This document shows positions 1 to 5,948 of a stretch of DNA of 12,051 nt, piece by piece. Under the pieces are notes generated by a model. The model was not told where the DNA came from and searched no databases. It worked only from the letters and a program-made list of their open reading frames with translations. A program made the position numbers and the translations under genes. How positions within the stretch are numbered: the stretch's first letter is position 1; every line of letters starts with the position of its first letter. This stretch comes from Thermoactinomycetaceae bacterium (GTDB lineage Bacteria; Bacillota; Bacilli; Thermoactinomycetales; Thermoactinomycetaceae): NCBI GenBank assembly GCA_025449475.1, contig JANWJM010000054.1, positions 1 through 12,051 on the forward strand, in the 5' to 3' direction.

Positions 1-30
1 AAAAAAGGTCTTATATAAAATAAGACCTTT
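1..30 (-). terminator. Rho-independent terminator after the response regulator gene
   Basis: An 11-bp perfect inverted repeat (arms 4-14 and 20-30, loop 15-19) lies about 20 nt past the response regulator stop codon. Read on the minus strand, the hairpin runs into a U tract (positions 6-1), which the window edge cuts off. The arms are AT-rich at both ends, so it could also work for a converging plus-strand gene outside the window. It closes the two-component operon. Confidence 0.85.
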
Positions 31-49
31 CGATGACGATCGTCGGATA

Positions 50-691
50 TTACGTGTTAAAAAAGTTATTTTGAAGTGCAAAAATAGCAGCTTGCGTTCG
101 ATCCTGCAATTCTAGTTTTTTCAAAATGGATGTAATATGTGTTTTGACGGTTTTTTCACTGATATGCAAATGAACCGCTATTTCTTTATTGCTGTAACCC
201 ATGGTAATCTGATGCAATACCTCCTTTTCTCTGGGTGTCAAAACATCACGATCCATTCGCTCATTTCCTTCACTTGAAATATGCGAAATCAATTGATGCG
301 TCACTTGTGGATGGAGTGTTCGATTTCCCTTCATCACCGCTTCAATGGTCTCCACCAGCACATCAGGGTCCACATCTTTTAATTGGTATCCGATCGCTCC
401 AGCTTTAAGAGCCGGAATCACAGAATCTTGATCAGAAAAACTCGTAAGGACCAATACCTTTACATGGGGATGTGCACGCTTAATTCTCCTCGTTGCTTCA
501 ATTCCATCCATTTTAGGCATTTTCACATCCATTAATACAACATCCGGATTCAACTCTCGTACCTTCTGCAATGCTTCTATGCCATCTTTCGCTTGACCAA
601 CGATCTCAATATGGGGCTTGGTTTGTAGAAAATAATCTAATCCCCGCAGCACTACAAGATGATCATCAACAAGCAATACTTTTATCTTCAT
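50..691 (-). CDS. NarL/LuxR-family response regulator (YhcZ/AirR-like)
   Basis: Cytoplasmic DNA-binding response regulator of 213 residues, the usual length for the NarL family. The receiver domain (about 3-118) shows the acidic pair D9/D10, phospho-acceptor D55 in LMDVKMP, T83 and K105. A LuxR-type helix-turn-helix follows (about 147-210), with LTPREKEVL at 151-159, SNKEIA at 167-172 and SEKTVKTHI at 178-186. The stretch LTSFSDQDSVIPALKAGA and the overall N-terminus resemble, from memory, Bacillus YhcZ and staphylococcal AirR more than LiaR or DegU. The ATG at 691 follows an AAAAGGTG Shine-Dalgarno-like sequence and lies 25 nt after the stop of the kinase gene, so the two are almost certainly cotranscribed and this is the kinase's partner. 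Target genes cannot be read from the window; autoregulation through the palindrome at 2401-2418 is possible but is inference. Confidence 0.93.
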   Translation of the reverse strand: MKIKVLLVDDHLVVLRGLDYFLQTKPHIEIVGQAKDGIEALQKVRELNPDVVLMDVKMPKMDGIEATRRIKRAHPHVKVLVLTSFSDQDSVIPALKAGAIGYQLKDVDPDVLVETIEAVMKGNRTLHPQVTHQLISHISSEGNERMDRDVLTPREKEVLHQITMGYSNKEIAVHLHISEKTVKTHITSILKKLELQDRTQAAIFALQNNFFNT

Positions 692-716
692 TTACACCAA
701 CACCTTTTTCTCTCTC

Positions 717-2336
717 TCAGAGGGGAGCTGTTGCAATCACGGTTGTCCCTTTTCCAAAGCCACTATGAATGGTTAACTTTCCATTTATTTGGGCAATTCT
801 TTCCTTCATACTGGTAATCCCGAAAGACTTAGAGGATAACTCGCTCTGATCCATTGAAAAACCACATCCTTGATCGGCAACGATCATACGAATCGATTGA
901 GAAGTTTGCTCCAATCGGATTTCAGCCGTATCTGTTTGTGCGTGCTTGCAAATATTATTGAGCGATTCTTGTCCAATTCTCCAAAAAATTTCTTTAACAT
1001 TTCGAGGTAGATAGAAATTTTTGTCCATGTGTACATTCACTTGTAATCCGATTTGCTCCGCGTATTCCTTTAACAATTCCCCAATCCCGTTTTGATTTTC
1101 ATTCGGTCTCAGTTCCCAGATCAGCGAACGCATTTCACGAAGTGCCTCTTTTGCCAGTAACTCGATGTTTTCAATTCCTTTTGCAACTGTTTGGGGATGA
1201 TCCGCTAACATTTCCTTCAGCCCTCGAGCGGTCAGTGAAAGGGAAAATAGCTTCTGATTCACAGAGTCATGCAAATCGCGTGCAAGTCTGTTGCGTTCTG
1301 CGACCAACAAATAATACTCTCGTTCCTCATACAACTGTACATTCTCGATTGCAAGAGCGATATGATCAGCCAATGCTTCCAGGTTCTTGAGATCACATTC
1401 ATTGGATGGCTTTCTCTCTCTTCCAATCCATAAAACACCCTTCAGTTTGTTATATATGATAAGTGGCACTGCGATCGAAACAAACTCACCCTCATTCGGA
1501 TTAAGGATATCAAACAAAGGTGACCGTTCGATACCTTGAAAAATGGTTTTGTATCTGAAAGCACGACTAACGAAATCTGAAGATGAAAACAATTCATGGA
1601 GTGGTATACGTTTTTGCAGCCATGTGGAACGGTTTTCTTGGTACATCGCTTTGAGTGTCAAGTGATCATTCTCTTTGATCATAATTGCAACTTTTCTCCA
1701 TCCATAATTTATACCCAGCTGTTCTACTAAATGTAAAAGCAACTTTTTTAGATCGGTTATTTCCCATCTCCAAATGTTACGCGTTACCTCATTCATAGCT
1801 GCATAAAAATAAGTGACTTCCTTTTCTTGCTTGTACATCCTTGCTCTTCTCACTGCATGTCCAATCTGATCGGCAACCCACCGAAGCAGAGCATGTTGAT
1901 GTTCATTTAGAGAAGTGTTGTCCAATAGACCAACATATAAAGCACCTTGCGACATAATGGGAAAACGCTCATATCGATGAACACTTTGGATATCTCCCCC
2001 TATGCAAACCTTGACATTCCGCTGGTGTGGACACGTTCCCGCAAAGACCGATTGGCATCCTTTCCGAGTGCCATGATGGTGAAAACAATCGCACATTTCC
2101 ATGTTTATCTGCTGCTTCGCATTCCAAGAAAAATGACAATCATTCATTGTGGCGCAATCGACTGATTCTTCTTCTGATAGAAAAATCCATCCTGCGTGTA
2201 GACCCATCTCGATTAAAAGCGTCTTCAATGCATGCTCTAACATCGCTTCGATGTCATTGCTTTTATTTAATAATTCCGCAACGTTTTTTAAGATTTGTAT
2301 TGCTTGAGACTGCTTCAAGCCCCTATCCATCATCAT
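717..2336 (-). CDS. Soluble GAF-domain sensor histidine kinase (YhcY/AirS-like, HisKA_3)
   Basis: Sensor kinase of 539 residues with no membrane segment, so it should sense a cytoplasmic signal. Two GAF-like regions (about 15-168 and 178-337) precede a HisKA_3 dimerisation domain with RNRLARDLHDSVNQ: H356 is the phosphorylated histidine and D357xxxQ361 the phosphatase motif of NarX/LiaS-type kinases. The HATPase follows with N box around E457-N461, G1 box DQGCG (488-492), and SFGITSM and GKGTT further on. The first GAF region holds seven cysteines (C61, C67, C82, C84, C94, C102, C111) and a His cluster 86-88, suggesting a metal, iron-sulfur or thiol sensor; AirS of Staphylococcus is known to carry an Fe-S cluster in a GAF-type region. 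Three ATGs in a row (2336, 2333, 2330) follow an AAAGGA sequence 4, 7 or 10 nt away, so the second may be the true start. Signal identity is inference. Confidence 0.9.
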   Translation of the reverse strand: MMMDRGLKQSQAIQILKNVAELLNKSNDIEAMLEHALKTLLIEMGLHAGWIFLSEEESVDCATMNDCHFSWNAKQQINMEMCDCFHHHGTRKGCQSVFAGTCPHQRNVKVCIGGDIQSVHRYERFPIMSQGALYVGLLDNTSLNEHQHALLRWVADQIGHAVRRARMYKQEKEVTYFYAAMNEVTRNIWRWEITDLKKLLLHLVEQLGINYGWRKVAIMIKENDHLTLKAMYQENRSTWLQKRIPLHELFSSSDFVSRAFRYKTIFQGIERSPLFDILNPNEGEFVSIAVPLIIYNKLKGVLWIGRERKPSNECDLKNLEALADHIALAIENVQLYEEREYYLLVAERNRLARDLHDSVNQKLFSLSLTARGLKEMLADHPQTVAKGIENIELLAKEALREMRSLIWELRPNENQNGIGELLKEYAEQIGLQVNVHMDKNFYLPRNVKEIFWRIGQESLNNICKHAQTDTAEIRLEQTSQSIRMIVADQGCGFSMDQSELSSKSFGITSMKERIAQINGKLTIHSGFGKGTTVIATAPL

Positions 2337-2386
2337 ACCATCCTTTCATGATCTTTCGTCACTTCTATCATAATGGTTATGTCTGT

Positions 2387-2418
2387 AATAAAAAAAGACA
2401 GTTTACCTACTGGCAAAC
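2387..2418 (-). promoter_or_regulatory. Candidate promoter and operator-like palindrome of the two-component operon
   Basis: In the 157-bp gap between ymxH and the kinase gene there is an 18-bp imperfect palindrome at 2401-2418. Its half-sites GTTTACC and GGCAAAC pair at 6 of 7 positions around a 4-nt centre. On the minus strand it contains TTGCCA (2410-2415), which with TTTATT (2387-2392) at 17 nt gives a weak sigma-A-like promoter; the palindrome would then cover the -35. A second -10-like TATGAT at 2367-2372 has no good -35. No terminator is visible between ymxH and this point, so readthrough from ymxH is possible. The regulator is unknown. Confidence 0.4.
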
Positions 2419-2493
2419 CGCCACCGAATGAAATGAATCAAAGGCCTTGCTTTTGAAAAGCGTTTCTAATAGGAACAATCGCCATCAATCCCG

Positions 2494-2742
2494 TTATTCC
2501 TGCCTATTTCGCTTGGGGTTCGAATCAACAATGACCATTTCTGGACCTACTTTTCGAATCATGTTCCAATCAATTTTTACCTCTCCATGATGGCGCAACC
2601 ATGAAGAACGAATGGGAATAATAATGGAAGAAATTTCACCAGTCCGAGGATCAAAAGTGAGATCAGCATGGGAAAGAGATCCCACCTTTTCTCCATTCAC
2701 TAAATCGATGCACTCCTTAATCGAAAACTCTGACCAGCGCAA
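2494..2742 (-). CDS. ymxH: YlmC/YmxH-family PRC-barrel sporulation protein
   Basis: Small protein of 82 residues beginning MRWSEFSIKECIDLVNGEKVG, with ADLTFDPRTGEISSIIIP as its core. This matches the PRC-barrel YlmC/YmxH family, which is limited to endospore formers; its biochemical role is not known. I place the start at TTG 2742. The AAGGAGG box (from 2751 upwards) sits 8 nt before it, and family members begin MR(L/W)SE. The in-frame GTG at 2748, which gives the longest frame, would be only 2 nt from the Shine-Dalgarno sequence and adds residues the family lacks. In Bacillus subtilis ymxH follows mlpA directly; here dut and a Spo0E-like gene intervene. A sigma-E-like promoter sits just upstream (2773-2801), so expression is probably mother-cell specific. 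The C-terminus is short, basic and acidic (SNPKRNRQE). Confidence 0.85.
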   Translation of the reverse strand: MRWSEFSIKECIDLVNGEKVGSLSHADLTFDPRTGEISSIIIPIRSSWLRHHGEVKIDWNMIRKVGPEMVIVDSNPKRNRQE

Positions 2743-2772
2743 ACCCACATCCTCCTTTCAGGGTTATTGACT

Positions 2773-2801
2773 ATTGTATGACAAGCATTCATCGGAAATG
2801 A
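2773..2801 (-). promoter_or_regulatory. Sigma-E-like promoter of ymxH
   Basis: On the minus strand CATACAAT (2773-2780) is preceded, after 14 nt, by TCATTTC (2795-2801). The -10 matches the sigma-E consensus CATACAMT fully and the -35 matches KMATATT at 5 of 7 positions, with spacing normal for sigma-E. The predicted start point near 2766 gives a leader of about 24 nt carrying the AAGGAGG box. The extended element CATACAATA also fits a sigma-K -10, but no AC-type -35 is present. TACAAT could serve sigma-A, yet no -35 for sigma-A is seen at 16-18 nt. Confidence 0.55.
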
Positions 2802-2824
2802 AAAATACCTGCTGATTCGCAGGC
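2797..2824 (-). terminator. Weak Rho-independent terminator after the Spo0E-like gene
   Basis: CCTGC (minus strand 2823-2819) pairs with GCAGG (2812-2808) across a 6-nt loop, with a further G-U closing pair, and is followed by UAUUUUU. It lies about 43 nt after the stop of the Spo0E-like gene and just ahead of the ymxH promoter, whose -35 lies in the U tract. The 5-6 bp stem is short, so termination is likely partial. Confidence 0.5.
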
Positions 2825-2866
2825 ACTCATTACACTTGCATCCTTTTTTTATTGGGATCCAAAACA

Positions 2867-3055
2867 TTAGCAATTCTTTTGTCTGTTCTTCTCTTTAAGA
2901 AACTCCACAATAACAAGATCCAGTTGTTGACTAATGGGAAGCGCTCGAGAGTGACTCAGATGATGAATGGGTTCCTTACCAGTGGCTTGGTAAAGTTTCA
3001 TGCGTAACCTCTCCAGTTCACTTTCTAACCATTGCAATCGAATGGACTTCTTCAT
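2867..3055 (-). CDS. Spo0E-like aspartyl-phosphate phosphatase family protein
   Basis: Small protein of 62 residues. It looks like two helices: a charged N-terminal helix (LQWLESELERLRMKLYQATG, about 7-26), a linker with several His and Ser, and a second helix containing PISQQLDLVIVEFLKEK (40-56). SQQLD (42-46) matches the SQELD signature of Spo0E-type phosphatases, which remove phosphate from Spo0A and so hold back sporulation. D46 would be the conserved acidic residue. Length and layout fit the family, but the sequence is short, so identification rests on this motif. The ATG at 3055 has an AAGGGGG box 6 nt upstream, and the gene starts 17 nt after the dut stop, which indicates cotranscription with mlpA and dut. 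Whether it acts on Spo0A or another response regulator cannot be told from the window. Confidence 0.75.
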   Translation of the reverse strand: MKKSIRLQWLESELERLRMKLYQATGKEPIHHLSHSRALPISQQLDLVIVEFLKEKNRQKNC

Positions 3056-3072
3056 CTGAATCCCCCTTCCGA

Positions 3073-3516
3073 TTATCTTCCAGTATGACCAAACCCTCCT
3101 GAACCTCTTGATGTTTGATCCAGTTGATCGGTCAGCTGCAACTCAACCTGTGGAATCAGTTGGAAGACCAATTGTGCAATTCTTTCTCCACGTCGGACGA
3201 CAAACTCCTGATCTCCCATATTCAAGAGTATGACACCGATTTCCCCTCTGTAATCAGCATCAATCGTTCCAGGTGTATTCAAGACGGTCACCCCATGATG
3301 CAAGGCTAACCCACTACGCGGACGAACCTGAGCTTCACATCCATCCGGCATAGCGAGTGCGACCCCTGTTGGGATTAATTCCCATTCCTTCGGTAAGATC
3401 GTAACTGGCTCTTGCACTGCTGCATAAAGATCAAAACCACTTGCCCCTTTGGACATCTGTTTGGGCACTGGTAAGTCTTCATTTCCTGGTAAAGAACGTA
3501 TCCCGATCTTTATCAT
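3073..3516 (-). CDS. dut: dUTP diphosphatase (trimeric dUTPase)
   Basis: Cleaves dUTP to dUMP and pyrophosphate, which keeps uracil out of DNA and feeds dTMP synthesis. The 147-residue protein has all five motifs of the homotrimeric family in order: ASGFDLYAA (25-33), RPRSGLA (65-71), GTIDADYRGE (83-92) with the catalytic Asp (D86) and the deoxyribose-selecting Tyr (Y89), RGERIAQ (109-115), and the glycine-rich RGSGGFGHTG (137-146) that closes over the nucleotide. The ATG at 3516 is preceded by AAGGAGG at 7 nt and overlaps the mlpA stop as ATGA, so translation is probably coupled. Bacillus subtilis lacks dut at this place; its position between mlpA and ymxH is a variant of the conserved layout. 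Confidence 0.97.
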   Translation of the reverse strand: MIKIGIRSLPGNEDLPVPKQMSKGASGFDLYAAVQEPVTILPKEWELIPTGVALAMPDGCEAQVRPRSGLALHHGVTVLNTPGTIDADYRGEIGVILLNMGDQEFVVRRGERIAQLVFQLIPQVELQLTDQLDQTSRGSGGFGHTGR

Positions 3517-4763
3517 GAATAGACCTCCTTAAACGCTGTTGGAATGCGATCATTGGGTGAAATAATGGCTAACGAACGAGGTGAAGCAAATAATTCACGT
3601 GCTAATTCATTGATTTGGTCAAGTGAAATCCGGTTCACCTCATCTACAAGTTCATCCAAACTGAGATGTTTTTCTAAAAGGATCTCATTCCGTCCTAAAC
3701 GACTCATCCGATTGTTGGTACTCTCCAAACCCAGCATCAGATTCGCCTTCAGTTGTTCCTTCGCTTTCTTTAACTCTTTTGGCGACAGTCCACGCTGTTG
3801 AACTTGTTGCAGGATCTCTTGAATACTGGATATCAGCTCATTTTCTTGTCCATGTGCAGTCCCCGCATAAATGGCAAAAAGTCCTGTCTTTTGATACGAA
3901 GAGTGATAGGAAAATACGGAATACGCCAAACTCTTCTCTTCTCGAATCTTTTGAAACAACCGCGAACTCATATTCCCGCCCAAAATCGTATTTAATAAGA
4001 TGACCTGGTAAATTCTCGGATCATTGATAGGCAATCCCGGCAACCCCAGACAAACGTGTGTTTGTTCAGTTGGTTTCTGTTTGATTTTAATATTTGGGGT
4101 GAAAAAAGGCGCTGGTTCCTTTGCTTCATCGTGTTCAGTTCCGTACGCTTGAAAGAATGACTCCACAAGCTGTAAAAAATTATCTGGCAGATTGCCAGCG
4201 AGAGCGATAACCACATTTTTCGGATGATAACGATGATTGCGATACGTAATCAGGTCTTCTCGCGAAAAGTGTTGCACATTTTCCACGGTTCCGATAACAG
4301 GAAATCCCAAAGCACTTTTTCCAAAGGAAACTTCTGCTAAACAATCATGCACCAAGTCATCAGGTGTATCTTCCACCATACGAATTTCTTCCACGATAAC
4401 TTTCTTTTCTTTTTCTATCTCTGTTTCATGAAAAACAGATTCTAAAAACATATCTGCCAGGATCTCTAATGCAACTGCAAAATGGTCGTCAAGTACTTTC
4501 GCATAATAGCAAGTGATCTCTTTCGATGTAAAAGCATTCACTTGTCCGCCGATTTCATCAAACGCTTCTGCCAACTGCCGTGCTGTTCGCTTTTTGGTTC
4601 CCTTGAATAACATATGTTCTAAAAAATGCGAAATCCCATTGGATGCTTTGTCCTCATTTTTGGATCCTGTATGAACCCAGATCCCCATCGAGACCGATCG
4701 GACATGAGGGATCATTTCTGCTACAATTCGCAACCCATTTGATAATGTATGTTTAACGATCAC
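3513..4763 (-). CDS. mlpA: M16-family zinc metallopeptidase (MlpA/YmxG-type)
   Basis: Insulinase/processing-peptidase-like zinc protease of 416 residues, close to the B. subtilis MlpA length. The inverted zinc motif HFLEH lies at 46-50, with the distal glutamate in the VIVEEIRM stretch (about 123-128, ligand likely E126). A second M16 half follows, with SRLFQKIREEKSLAYS near 267-282, the arginine/tyrosine region that helps substrate binding. No signal peptide or membrane segment is seen, so it should be cytoplasmic. I choose GTG 4763 (MIVKHTLSNGLRIV): GGAGG sits 6 nt upstream and the family starts at this point. An in-frame ATG at 4787 adds eight residues but has no Shine-Dalgarno sequence; the GGAGG actually lies inside that extension. 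Substrates are unknown for this copy. It overlaps dut by 4 nt and probably heads an mlpA-dut-Spo0E-like unit. Confidence 0.93.
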   Translation of the reverse strand: MIVKHTLSNGLRIVAEMIPHVRSVSMGIWVHTGSKNEDKASNGISHFLEHMLFKGTKKRTARQLAEAFDEIGGQVNAFTSKEITCYYAKVLDDHFAVALEILADMFLESVFHETEIEKEKKVIVEEIRMVEDTPDDLVHDCLAEVSFGKSALGFPVIGTVENVQHFSREDLITYRNHRYHPKNVVIALAGNLPDNFLQLVESFFQAYGTEHDEAKEPAPFFTPNIKIKQKPTEQTHVCLGLPGLPINDPRIYQVILLNTILGGNMSSRLFQKIREEKSLAYSVFSYHSSYQKTGLFAIYAGTAHGQENELISSIQEILQQVQQRGLSPKELKKAKEQLKANLMLGLESTNNRMSRLGRNEILLEKHLSLDELVDEVNRISLDQINELARELFASPRSLAIISPNDRIPTAFKEVYS

Positions 4764-4830
4764 TTGGATCCTCCATTTTTTTATCATTTTTAGTTGTGAA
4801 ATCTTGGAGGGCTTAGAATGAAGTAAATCA

Positions 4831-4882
4831 ACTCAATTGAGTAACTTGTAAAAAGAATATCAAAATCAATCCCATCACTCAA
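4831..4882 (-). promoter_or_regulatory. Candidate mlpA promoter with perfect 12-bp palindrome
   Basis: On the minus strand TTGAGT (4877-4882), 17 nt, then TATTCT (4854-4859) preceded by TG (4861-4862) gives an extended -10 promoter candidate overlapping the ylxY stop. About 6-17 nt after the expected start point comes the perfect palindrome ACTCAATTGAGT (4831-4842), where a repressor could sit. The rest of the 111-nt gap is AT-rich and has no clear terminator for ylxY. The palindrome is plain to see; the promoter and operator roles are inference. Confidence 0.35.
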
Positions 4883-5858
4883 TCGGGTTTATCCTTTTTG
4901 ATGAAAGTACTTCACTCACTGTCCCCCATTTTATTCCTTTTCTCTTACCAATACGAATCATTTCGGGAAGTGCTTTTACTGTTCGATCCGTCGGATGTGT
5001 CAGTAATAGACTTCCATTTCCAAGCTGCTGTTCGACTCGGCGGATCATCCATTCTGGCGATGAGCTCTTTTTCCAATCAACGGTATCAACCGTCCATAAA
5101 ACCGTATTCATCTTATATTTATATGCTTGATTTACCACTTGTTGATTGTAATCACCAGCTGGTGGAGCAAACCATCGACTTTTCACCTTTAATATTTCAT
5201 TGATATATTTTTCGGTTTTCCCAATTTCTTGGTCCATTCGCGAAACTGAGAGACGGCTCATCATGGGATGGGAAAACGCATGATTCCCAATTTCATGTCC
5301 ATGTTTTTGAATGATTTTTGCTTCTCGAGGATGCTTTTGCAGCCACGAACCATCAAGAAAAAAGGTTGCCTTTATTTTTTCCTGTTTCAGAATATTGAGG
5401 TAAGCGGGGAGATGCTCGGTTCCCCAAGCGACATTGACCATTATAGCGGCTGCTGGTTTTGCTGGATTTCCTCGATAGATGGGTACTGCACCCAAGTTTT
5501 CCAGCTGGATGGCTGGTTCCACTTCCCGATATACCCAAATAATCGAACGTTTTCGCGACTGTTTGAGTGTTTGTTGAACCGTCGCTTCTTCATCAACAAT
5601 CCGCCCATTATAACCCGGAATTGCTTTCCAAATTGGATCGATGCGGGCATCGATCGGACGTTGATAATGTTTGTTCGCTTCTGCTTGGATTTTCTGCTTC
5701 ATTTTCTGAACTTCATCTAAATTCCGATGATCAGGTAGGCTGCTCGCTTCTTTGACGTGCTCGACATATTGGGTAACGGGTGCCGATTGAATACAATATA
5801 CAACCACAATGATTGTAAAAACAATCATCAAAAAGCGGCTTAACAAAAGCTTTTCCAC
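4875..5858 (-). CDS. ylxY: YlxY-type polysaccharide deacetylase family sporulation protein
   Basis: Membrane-anchored protein of 327 residues from the GTG at 5858. It has an N-terminal hydrophobic segment (LLLSRFLMIVFTIIVVVYCI, residues 4-23) with its bulk outside the membrane, then a linker rich in charged residues, and a NodB/CE4-like domain (about 135-317). Conserved blocks are VNVAWG (141-146), NHAFSHP (192-198) holding the metal-type His pair, FAPPAG (230-235), DTVDW (258-262) and LLTHPT (285-290). The catalytic-site Asp of the usual TFDDG motif is not present, as I recall for YlxY homologues in general, so it may have a changed chemistry or be a binding protein. GAAGGA lies 6 nt before GTG 5858. 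The longest frame starts at ATG 5909, which lies in the U tract of the pnp terminator and has no Shine-Dalgarno sequence; ATG 5864 abuts the box. Confidence 0.88.
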   Translation of the reverse strand: MEKLLLSRFLMIVFTIIVVVYCIQSAPVTQYVEHVKEASSLPDHRNLDEVQKMKQKIQAEANKHYQRPIDARIDPIWKAIPGYNGRIVDEEATVQQTLKQSRKRSIIWVYREVEPAIQLENLGAVPIYRGNPAKPAAAIMVNVAWGTEHLPAYLNILKQEKIKATFFLDGSWLQKHPREAKIIQKHGHEIGNHAFSHPMMSRLSVSRMDQEIGKTEKYINEILKVKSRWFAPPAGDYNQQVVNQAYKYKMNTVLWTVDTVDWKKSSSPEWMIRRVEQQLGNGSLLLTHPTDRTVKALPEMIRIGKRKGIKWGTVSEVLSSKRINPIE

Positions 5859-5909
5859 CCCCATTCCTTCTAAAATGTATGCATCCGCATCATTAGCTAG
5901 AACAAGCAT

Positions 5910-5947
5910 AAAAATATAAAAAGAGACAGATCGCTCTGACTCTTTTT
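5910..5947 (-). terminator. Rho-independent terminator after pnp
   Basis: Arms 5940-5947 and 5918-5925 pair over 8 bp, then a U-U mismatch, then 4 more pairs (CAGA with UCTG) closed by a GCGA tetraloop of the GNRA class. It begins 1 nt after the pnp stop and on the minus strand runs into UUUUUAUAUUUUU. Stem ends are A/U only, so strength is moderate. It separates pnp from ylxY, for which I see no convincing promoter; some readthrough is likely. Confidence 0.75.
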
Positions 5948-5948
5948 G

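Noticed and set aside
2401..2418. Assigning the kinase upstream palindrome as an MntR box
   Set aside because: Half-sites are similar but the spacing is one base longer than in the MntR sites I recall, and no manganese transport gene is nearby.
2027..2431. Plus-strand open frame of 134 codons opposite the start of the kinase gene
   Set aside because: It is antisense to a clear histidine kinase, its translation shows no recognisable family or composition of a real protein, and no promoter or Shine-Dalgarno sequence is evident.
2430..2493. Terminator after ymxH from the GCTTTT / AAAAGC repeat near 2450-2462
   Set aside because: The repeat leaves only a 1-3 nt loop and is followed by AAGGCC, not by a U tract.
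5268..5720. Plus-strand open frame of 150 codons opposite ylxY
   Set aside because: Shadow of the ylxY coding strand; Phe/Cys-rich translation without domains and no ribosome binding site.
5874..5881. CATACATT on the minus strand just before ylxY, like a sigma-E -10
   Set aside because: A start point about 7 nt downstream would fall inside the GAAGGA ribosome binding site, and no -35 of the right kind is at 13-15 nt upstream.
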